From NCBI GenBank assembly GCA_937928475.1, contig CALFVE010000096.1:1-11265 (forward strand): a DNA stretch of 11,265 nt, read 5' to 3'. The notes under the pieces are model-generated. The model ran no database searches. It had not been told where the DNA came from and was given only the letters and a program-made list of their open reading frames with translations. Origin of the DNA: an uncultured bacterium. Lineage in GTDB: Bacteria > Armatimonadota > Zipacnadia > Zipacnadales > Zipacnadaceae. The stretch's first letter is position 1. Every line of letters begins with the position of its first letter. Positions 5,812-11,265 of this stretch are shown piece by piece. The position numbers and the translations under genes were made by a program.

Positions 5812-6444
5812 ATGTTCGACAAGCCCGCGAATGCCGTAACCCTTTTCGACGGAGGGCCGCTCAGCAACTGGCGTCGGCGCGACGGCTCGCCCGCGCGGTG
5901 GGAGGTAGAGGACGGCGTGATGACGGTGGTCGCGGGGACGGGAGACATCTGCAGCGAGGAGCAGTTCACCGACGCCTGGGTGCACGTGGAATGGCGCGAG
6001 CCGCACATGCCCGACAAGACCGGCCAAGCCAAGGGCAACAGCGGCGTGTATCTGCAGGGGCGCTATGAGATTCAGGTGCTGGACTCCTACGGCTGGGAGT
6101 CGCCGGGCCTGGGGGACTGCGGGGCGGTGTACAACCAGTTCGCGCCGCTGGTCAACGCCTGCAAGCCGGCCGGGGAATGGCAGACCTATGACATCATCTT
6201 CCGCGCCGCTCGGGTGGACGAAAGCGGCCAGGTCTTGAGCAACGCGCGCCTGACTGTGTTTCAGAACGGGATTGTCATTCACAACAACGTGGAACTGCTC
6301 GGTCCCACGGGCGGCGCCCTGGATGAGGAGGTGGCCCGGCCCGGCCCGCTGCTCCTGCAGGACCACGGCGACCCAGTGAGTTACCGCAACGTCTGGCTGG
6401 TGCACCTGCCGCCGCAGGGTTCGACCACCTACGAGCCGCACTAG
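5812..6444 (+). CDS. DUF1080 (3-keto-disaccharide hydrolase-type) domain protein
   Basis: A 210-residue single-domain protein. The frame is open upstream to 5680, but ATG 5812 is supported by GGGAGG 8 bases before it and by the immediate start of the domain. Diagnostic DUF1080 motifs are visible: VTLFDGGPLSNWRR (9-22), WEVEDGVMTVV (30-40), GNSGVYLQGRYEIQVLDSYG (75-94) and, near the C-terminus, PLLLQDHGDPVSYRNVWL. The domain has a concanavalin-like beta-sandwich fold, and characterised members hydrolyse 3-keto-glycosides. Most relatives carry a signal peptide; none is seen here, so this copy is predicted cytoplasmic unless exported otherwise. The next gene, a large secreted protein, starts 97 bases downstream on the same strand, so they may act on related carbohydrate. 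It ends with TAG after YEPH, a natural domain end. Confidence 0.93.
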   Translation: MFDKPANAVTLFDGGPLSNWRRRDGSPARWEVEDGVMTVVAGTGDICSEEQFTDAWVHVEWREPHMPDKTGQAKGNSGVYLQGRYEIQVLDSYGWESPGLGDCGAVYNQFAPLVNACKPAGEWQTYDIIFRAARVDESGQVLSNARLTVFQNGIVIHNNVELLGPTGGALDEEVARPGPLLLQDHGDPVSYRNVWLVHLPPQGSTTYEPH

Positions 6445-6541
6445 GCGCGGCTTCAGGACTTCGGTAGGACGGGCCTCGCGCCGGTCGGGCGTTCTGGAGC
6501 AGGGGCTAGCGCAGGCACTGTCGCCGCAGGAGGGATCAACC

Positions 6542-9500
6542 GTGAACCCACGAGTTCTACGAGGCCGAAGGCAAGCCAACCGGGTATGCACGGCGGCCAC
6601 CGCCCTCTGGGGACTGATGCTGCTGTGCGGCTGGGGGTCGTTAGCCGCGGCGCAGGAAGGAGGGGAGACCGTGGAGTTGCGCTTTGCGGAGCCGATGACG
6701 GCCATGATCAATGCCCGCGCCTGGGATGAGACGCATCACCAGTGGCATCGGGGCGGGGCGGAGGAATTGTACTTCGACGCCGTCCATCGCTTTCTGCTGG
6801 TGCGCTTTCCCGGCAGCGCCGAGGCCATCTACGCCAAACTCCGCGAGGGCTACGAGGTGGTCTCGGCCCGCCTGGTGCTGACCTGGCAGAAGCAGGAGTG
6901 GGAGCGCGTGGAAGGGTATGCCTGCCGGCAGTGGTCGCTGGTTCGGGAAGGGCGCCCGCCCGCGCACTGGCACGCGCGGGTCTACGCGCTGCGCCGTCCC
7001 TGGGTGGACGACCCGGAGATCGGGCCGACCTGGAACGCCTATATCAAGGGGGCCGGCTACTGGCGATTAGGTGGGGCGCGGTCCCCGGAGTGGGACCGGC
7101 TACCGGAGCCCTTGGGTCGGGTCGGCCTGTGGCAGGAACAACCCCGCGGAGAATTGGAGGTAAGCGGGCTCCTGAAGGAGGAGGCCCTGGGCGGGACCTT
7201 GCCGGAGCGGTTGCGGGCGCTCGAGAGCCAGGGGTTCCTGGTGCACAAGGACGAACTGTCTAACCCCGAATACGGCTCCTACGCTCTGTCCACCGGCGCG
7301 GCGCGCATCTGGGTGGAGAAGCCCGAGTTGGTGGTGGTGATGCGGCGGGTCCCCGAGGCGGCCCCGCTGGAGCCCTTGCCGCCGGCGATCTCGGTGGGGG
7401 AATTGGCGCGGCAGTTGGCCGCGGCGGGAGGTGACGGCGAGCCAACGACCCGGGTCCCGGACAACTTGCCCCAGTTGGCCCGGCAACTGGTCGGGGCGCG
7501 CCGGCGGGAGATGCCGGCTTGGATGTGGGAGCGCGTGGAGGAGGTCAAGCGCATTCCCGCCGGACCGGGGTACGACCCTTGGTTCCAGCGGATGGTGCAT
7601 GCCCTGGATAGTGGCGACCGCGAGCAGTACCTGAAAACGGTGGATGATATTCTCTCCCGCCCGCCGGGGTGGTCGCAGGGGCATCAGCGGATTGAGTTCT
7701 CGCTGCCCCTGTATTTGTACGGAGATCTGCTGCCCGAGGTGGTGCACTACCACCTGCGCCAGGACTACGAGGCGGCCTTGCCGCGTCCCCTGGATCCCTA
7801 CGCACTGTGGGCAATTGTCTCCATGGGCACGCTCAATCACATGGCCAATGCGCGCCCCACCTGGCTGCTGGGGGCGCAGTTGACCGGGCACACGGAGATC
7901 GTGGAGGCGGCGCACTATGGCCTATCCCTGCTCAATCGGCAGATGATCTACAGCGACGGCTTCAGCAGCGAACACGGCGACTCATACTACCGGGGCATCA
8001 CCCTGGCGCCGCTGCAGGCGGCGGCGAAGTTCGCCGAGGACCCCTTCATTCGTCTGAAGGCGAGTCTGATGGTGGAAAAACTGCTGTTTGAAGACATCTC
8101 CACCTACCACCCTGGCCTGCGGCACCGCGTCTCCCGCATCAGCCGCCGCGCCGGCGGATTGCACCAGTTGCTGCTGGCCCAGGACGTGCCCGAAGCGGCG
8201 CTGCACACACTCTCGCGGGAAGGCGTGCTCTTACATCGGGACATCCCGGGGGACAAGCCGGAGGTGCACGGCATGCCGGTCTTCGACCTCGCGAACACCC
8301 CGCCGGCTCGGGTGGCGCTGATGGCCCCCTGGGGCCGGGAATGGGAGGCCAACTGCATTGACCGCAAGCCTCTCCCCTTCCGCACCGTCGCCGCGGCGCG
8401 GCTCTTCGGCTGGACCCAGGAGCCGGTGCACGCCATGACGTACATGGGCCGCAACTATGCGGTCGGGACGGAGCAGTTGCCCAACTACTCCTTCGTGCCC
8501 GCCTTTGCCGCCTGGCGCCGCGAGGCCCGGCCGGTGGCCTCGGTGGAGGACTTCGGAGTGTTGCTGCTCCAGGGCCGCCTCAACGAGGAGCCGGTGTCTG
8601 CGATGGACAAGACGCCGTTTGGCATCTTGCAGCACGACAACAAACTCATCTGGGCGGTAAAGACTCCCGAGCGCAAGTTTGTCAAGGAAGGACACGCCAA
8701 TCTGCCGAAGGACGTGGACAAAGGTCTGAAGAGTTTCAAGGCGGTGGTGGCCCTGATCGCTTACGGTCCCGAGAGCGCACGCGAGGTGTACGTGAACGGT
8801 CAGCGGATCACGGACTTTCCGGCCACCGCCCACTTTGGTGATCTCATCACCATCAAGGAGGGCGTGACCTACCTGGGCCTGATCCCTCTGCCGGCCACCG
8901 ACATGGGGCGGCAGGCAGAGGTGGTCCTGCGCAGCGCATACCCGCTGTTGACTGTGGAGGCCTACGTGATGGACCGCCAGGAGCCGGTGCTGGCGGACGA
9001 CGAGGCGACCTGGGCGCGACTGGAGGACGCCACCGCCGCCTGGGCGGTGGAGTTCGGCGATGAAGCCGAGCACGGGAGTTTCGCGGGCTTCCAGCAGCAC
9101 ATGAACCAGGCGCGGGCCACCAGCCGCTGGGATGGGCAGGAGCGGGTACTGCACCTGTCCTATCAGACCGGGGGCGACACGCTGGAGATGGGCTTTCGCA
9201 CCGACTGGGCGCGCGACGTGGACCTGTGGCACGACCCGCGCGAGTTCTCCCAGGTATTCGCCTATCAACGGGTGAACGGCCGGTGGCCGTGGCTCAATCC
9301 GGGGGTGGCCCTGGATAATGCGCTCGGCCAGATGGGCCAGGCCGAGGTGCTGGAAAAAGGCGGGGCGCGCCTGCGCACCCTGCCGGGGCAGATGGCCTTC
9401 CTGCGGGTGGAGCCGATCAGCGGAACCTACGAGGGGGTCAACCCCTTTGTTGAGCCCACGCCCTTTGAGTTGCACACGCCGGAGGGCGCGGTGATCCGCT

Positions 9501-9670
9501 CGGAAGGGCCCCTGGGGCTGGCCCGCGTGACCGTGCGCCCGCGGGAAGGTCGTCTCTGGGTGGACTACGCCTTGCCCACCGCCAGGAGCCTGCGGGCGCT
9601 GGAGAAGTTCCAGCGCGAGCGGCCCCAGTTCTTCCGGCCCGGCGTGGACCTGCGCGAGGCGCGGCGATAG
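6542..9670 (+). CDS. large secreted protein, candidate polysaccharide-degrading enzyme
   Basis: A 1042-residue protein with a GTG start preceded by AGGAGG at 8-9 bases. Residues 1-37 are a Sec signal peptide: a basic start (RGRRQANR), a hydrophobic core, and a cleavage-like LAAAQ. Residues 45-265 are beta-rich, with RFLLVRFPG, VSARLVLTW, VYALRRPW and a closing GAARIWVEKPELVVV; this pattern resembles DNRLRE/CBM96-type carbohydrate-binding modules. Residues 290-560 are helical and include LNHMANARPTWLLGA (Asn432, His433) and YSDGFSSEHGDSYYRG (His478, Tyr482, Tyr483). This Asn-His-Tyr order and spacing recall polysaccharide lyases with an alpha/alpha toroid. Residues 560-1042 are beta-rich, as in the C-terminal sandwich of such lyases. 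The fold assignment is inference and the substrate is unknown. The frame continues sensibly for 44 codons past the TAG (9671-9802), so the annotated C-terminus is probably truncated. Confidence 0.85.
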   Translation: MNPRVLRGRRQANRVCTAATALWGLMLLCGWGSLAAAQEGGETVELRFAEPMTAMINARAWDETHHQWHRGGAEELYFDAVHRFLLVRFPGSAEAIYAKLREGYEVVSARLVLTWQKQEWERVEGYACRQWSLVREGRPPAHWHARVYALRRPWVDDPEIGPTWNAYIKGAGYWRLGGARSPEWDRLPEPLGRVGLWQEQPRGELEVSGLLKEEALGGTLPERLRALESQGFLVHKDELSNPEYGSYALSTGAARIWVEKPELVVVMRRVPEAAPLEPLPPAISVGELARQLAAAGGDGEPTTRVPDNLPQLARQLVGARRREMPAWMWERVEEVKRIPAGPGYDPWFQRMVHALDSGDREQYLKTVDDILSRPPGWSQGHQRIEFSLPLYLYGDLLPEVVHYHLRQDYEAALPRPLDPYALWAIVSMGTLNHMANARPTWLLGAQLTGHTEIVEAAHYGLSLLNRQMIYSDGFSSEHGDSYYRGITLAPLQAAAKFAEDPFIRLKASLMVEKLLFEDISTYHPGLRHRVSRISRRAGGLHQLLLAQDVPEAALHTLSREGVLLHRDIPGDKPEVHGMPVFDLANTPPARVALMAPWGREWEANCIDRKPLPFRTVAAARLFGWTQEPVHAMTYMGRNYAVGTEQLPNYSFVPAFAAWRREARPVASVEDFGVLLLQGRLNEEPVSAMDKTPFGILQHDNKLIWAVKTPERKFVKEGHANLPKDVDKGLKSFKAVVALIAYGPESAREVYVNGQRITDFPATAHFGDLITIKEGVTYLGLIPLPATDMGRQAEVVLRSAYPLLTVEAYVMDRQEPVLADDEATWARLEDATAAWAVEFGDEAEHGSFAGFQQHMNQARATSRWDGQERVLHLSYQTGGDTLEMGFRTDWARDVDLWHDPREFSQVFAYQRVNGRWPWLNPGVALDNALGQMGQAEVLEKGGARLRTLPGQMAFLRVEPISGTYEGVNPFVEPTPFELHTPEGAVIRSEGPLGLARVTVRPREGRLWVDYALPTARSLRALEKFQRERPQFFRPGVDLREARR

Positions 9671-9805
9671 TCGGCGCGGGCGCTGCTGGTCCGCGGGCTG
9701 GGTACACAGCCGGTGGTCGTCCTAAACGGAGAGCCTTTGCCGGGGCCCTTCGGGGCAGTGACGGTAGACGGTGTTCCCTACCTCCAGGTCCCGATCGCGG
9801 GCTGA
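9671..9805 (+). other. in-frame continuation of the secreted protein beyond TAG
   Basis: Directly after the TAG at 9668-9670 the same frame reads 44 sense codons to a TGA at 9803-9805. The peptide looks like real protein: ALLVRGLGTQPVVVLNGEPL, then PGPFGAVTVDGVPYLQVPIAG. These are alternating beta-strands with turns (LNGEPL, VDGVPYL), as expected for the last strands of a beta-sandwich. The residues just before the stop (GVDLREARR) run into it without a natural break. The TAG could be a C-to-T change of CAG, an error, or a read-through codon. The rest of the spacer to 10005 has no gene beyond the repeat at 9863-9883 and the ribosome binding site of the next gene. Confidence 0.65.
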
Positions 9806-9862
9806 CGGCGGCGATTCCGGTAGTCCCGGTGACGTTGGGGGCTTGCGTCCGCTCTCTTCTTT

Positions 9863-9883
9863 CCCCCGCTGGCGGGGGAGAGC
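9863..9883. repeat. dispersed 21-bp hairpin repeat, copy 2
   Basis: CCCCCGC, TG, GCGGGGG, AGAGC. It matches 4385-4405 at 20 of 21 positions. It lies about 120 bases upstream of the second URO-D-like gene and downstream of the secreted protein, so it may also help terminate that transcript, although no T-run follows. Confidence 0.65.
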
Positions 9884-10005
9884 GCTTCGAAAGGTAGCCC
9901 TCGTACCTGAGCCACCTGAGCGCATAAGTCTGGCTAGCACCGACCGGGCAGGCCTCGCGGGACCCAGGGGCGAGGGGGAATCCATCAGCAGAGGGGATTT
10001 CGGCC

Positions 10006-11103
10006 ATGGCTGAGATGACCAAGCGAGAGCGGGTGGAGCGGGCGATGGCGCTAGAGGAGACCGATCGCGTCCCTTTGTATGACCTGCTGCTCTGCGACCG
10101 GGCCATCGAGTATTTCGCGGGGGAAAGCCTCCCCCCGCTCGTGGACACCCCGGAGACGCGCGCCGCGGTGGACCGCATCACCGGTCGGGCCATTGCCCGC
10201 ATGCTGGACGCCACGCGCAGTTCCACCTTCGGGCCTCTGGTGGACCGTGACTATTCCGATGAGTTTGGCTTCGTCTACCACGAGGACGCCCGCGAGAAGA
10301 CCTCCTGGATAGTCAAGCGCCCCTTTGACGACGTGGCCGGCGCCGCGGAGTACCTGAAAAAGCGCCTGGCCTGGCTGCAAGAGCGAATTCGCCAGGTGCG
10401 CGCCCACGAGCGGGAGGAGCGGGAGCGGTATCACCAGTGGTTTGCGGAAGTCCAAGCCCGTATCGGAGATACCGTGCATCTTCTGGCGCAAATGGGGACT
10501 GGTCTGGACGAAATCCGTCAACAGCTGGGCTTTGAACTCTTCGCCTACGTGGAGGCCGATCAACCAGAGCTGATCTCAGAAGTGATGGAGGCCTACACCG
10601 ACCTAAACGTGGCTACCTGCCACGCCGTCGCCGACCTTTCGCTGTCGCCGGTGGTGCTTACCTACGGAGATATCGCCTGCAAGCAGCGGCTGCTGCACTC
10701 ACCGGCGTGGCTGCGGCGGGAGTTTTTCCCCAGGCTCAAGCGTCTGAATGACGCCTGGCACGAGCACGGGTTCAACTGCCTCTTCCACTCCGACGGCTAC
10801 CTGATGGAGGTCATGGACGACTTGGTGGCCACCGGCATTGACGGCCTGAACCCCATCGAGACGGTGGCGGGGATGAACCTGGGGGAGGTGCGCCGGAAGT
10901 ACCCGCGACTGTTCCTGGCCGGCGGCATTGACATGAGCCAACTGCTCTCCCACGGCACGCCGGAAGAGGTGCGGGAGGTCTGCCGGCAGGCGATCCGCGA
11001 GGCCTCTCCGGGCTACCTGATGGGCTCGACCACCGAGGCGGACAACAGTTGCCGGGCCGAGAACCTGATTGCCATGTATGAGGTGGCGAGGGAGGGGTTC
11101 TAG
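10006..11103 (+). CDS. uroporphyrinogen decarboxylase-like protein, divergent
   Basis: A 365-residue protein with start ATG 10006, preceded by GAGGGG 9 bases before it; the second ATG at 10015 is less well placed. It has the URO-D superfamily N-terminus (MTKRERVERAMALEETDRVP, from residue 4) and the C-terminal barrel segments FHSDGYLMEVMDDL and GIDGLNPIE, then FLAGGIDMSQLLSHGT. Where MtaA-type corrinoid methyltransferases use a zinc-binding His-x-Cys, this protein has His261-Ser-Asp263-Gly, a variant I recall from other uncharacterised URO-D-like proteins. A coiled, highly charged stretch (about residues 120-145, RIRQVRAHEREERERYHQW) is inserted in the first half. No corrinoid protein or methyltransferase partner is encoded nearby, so the substrate is unknown. 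It ends with TAG just before a strong hairpin (11108-11156). Confidence 0.87.
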   Translation: MAEMTKRERVERAMALEETDRVPLYDLLLCDRAIEYFAGESLPPLVDTPETRAAVDRITGRAIARMLDATRSSTFGPLVDRDYSDEFGFVYHEDAREKTSWIVKRPFDDVAGAAEYLKKRLAWLQERIRQVRAHEREERERYHQWFAEVQARIGDTVHLLAQMGTGLDEIRQQLGFELFAYVEADQPELISEVMEAYTDLNVATCHAVADLSLSPVVLTYGDIACKQRLLHSPAWLRREFFPRLKRLNDAWHEHGFNCLFHSDGYLMEVMDDLVATGIDGLNPIETVAGMNLGEVRRKYPRLFLAGGIDMSQLLSHGTPEEVREVCRQAIREASPGYLMGSTTEADNSCRAENLIAMYEVAREGF

Positions 11104-11107
11104 ACCA

Positions 11108-11156
11108 AGCGCAACGGCCCACCGGAGAGACTCCGGTGGGCCGCCGGGCTTGCGCT
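11108..11156. terminator. long hairpin between convergent genes, probable bidirectional terminator
   Basis: GGCCCACCGGAG (11116-11127), loop AGA, and CTCCGGTGGGCC (11131-11142) form a perfect 12-bp stem. An outer helix, AGCGCAA (11108-11114) with TTGCGCT (11150-11156), can close around it. It starts 4 bases after the URO-D-like stop and ends 11 bases before the stop of the convergent gene. The lack of a T-run on either strand is unusual for a classical intrinsic terminator but common in GC-rich genomes. Confidence 0.7.
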
Positions 11157-11167
11157 AGCAGGTTGAC

Positions 11168-11265
11168 TTACCCCTTGGGTCGGAAGTACGCGCGGCCGCG
11201 GTTGTCGTCCAATCCGCCAACGGGAGGGCGAGAGGGACGGCTGCCCTCACGACGTTCGCCGCCGC
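11168..11265 (-). CDS. C-terminal fragment of an Arg/Gly-rich protein
   Basis: On the minus strand a frame enters from the right edge and runs 32 codons to a TAA at 11170-11168. The tail reads EGSRPSRPPVGGLDDNRGRA followed by YFRPKG. It is rich in Arg, Gly and Pro, like the disordered tails of some RNA-binding proteins and helicases. It is cut by the window edge, so its identity cannot be set. Support comes from the convincing end motif, the stop placed just after the shared hairpin terminator, and the convergent arrangement. Confidence 0.5.
   Translation of the reverse strand, partial: GGERREGSRPSRPPVGGLDDNRGRAYFRPKG

Noticed and set aside
5551..6711. Minus-strand open frame of 386 codons
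   Set aside because: It overlaps the well-supported DUF1080 gene and the starts of two others, and shows no domain.
8231..9475. Minus-strand open frame of 414 codons
   Set aside because: It is antisense to the large secreted protein, with no recognisable motifs, in a composition that favours open shadow frames.
162..9805. Genome-wide reassignment of TGA or TAG to an amino acid
   Set aside because: TGA ends the OMPDC-like and acetyltransferase genes, and TAG ends the SPFH, DUF1080 and second URO-D-like genes, all at natural domain ends. Trp is encoded by TGG throughout the intact genes.
9806..10005. Cobalamin riboswitch ahead of the URO-D-like gene
   Set aside because: A GCCACCTG stretch caught the eye, but the conserved B12-box core and its surrounding helices could not be found.

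Overview
This is a GC-rich bacterial window with strong AGGAGG-type ribosome binding sites. It carries a gene mix often seen in Armatimonadota and related environmental lineages: uroporphyrinogen-decarboxylase-like proteins of uncertain substrate, a DUF1080 protein, a large secreted carbohydrate-type protein, and a small Trp-rich membrane protein family. The phylum is inferred from gene content only. There are no RNA genes, transposases, phage genes or CRISPR arrays, so this reads as a chromosomal segment.

Left part, minus strand: two tandem paralogs of a Pro-rich, Trp-rich small membrane protein. The upstream copy (666-1085) is intact and has a textbook sigma70 promoter (TTGACG, 17 bp, TATAAT). 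The downstream copy (165-569) has an in-frame TGA exactly where the intact copy has a Trp codon. Upstream of these lie a URO-D superfamily gene (1239-2393) and a repeat-rich spacer with hairpins and three 37-bp tandem repeats. Next come a tightly spaced pair, a stomatin-like SPFH protein (3468-4220) followed by an OMP-decarboxylase/HPS-family enzyme (2796-3461), then another repeat-rich spacer and an Eis-like GNAT acetyltransferase (4526-5620).

Right part, plus strand: a DUF1080 (3-keto-disaccharide hydrolase-type) protein (5812-6444), a secreted protein of about 1042 residues that looks like a carbohydrate-binding module plus helical toroid plus beta-sandwich enzyme (6542-9670), and a second, divergent URO-D-like gene (10006-11103). 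This gene ends in a long hairpin facing the tail of a convergent partial gene at the right edge. The plus-strand genes suggest extracellular polysaccharide breakdown, but this is an inference from fold-level resemblance.

The most notable signals are reading-frame anomalies. The large secreted protein's frame continues for 44 convincing codons beyond its TAG stop. The small membrane paralog has a TGA at a conserved Trp. The SPFH and OMPDC genes are in one frame, separated only by a TAG and two codons. TGA and TAG also end ordinary genes here, so wholesale code reassignment is not supported. Recent nonsense mutation, sequence error or local readthrough are the live explanations. A second theme is families of GC-rich hairpin repeats shared between spacers.
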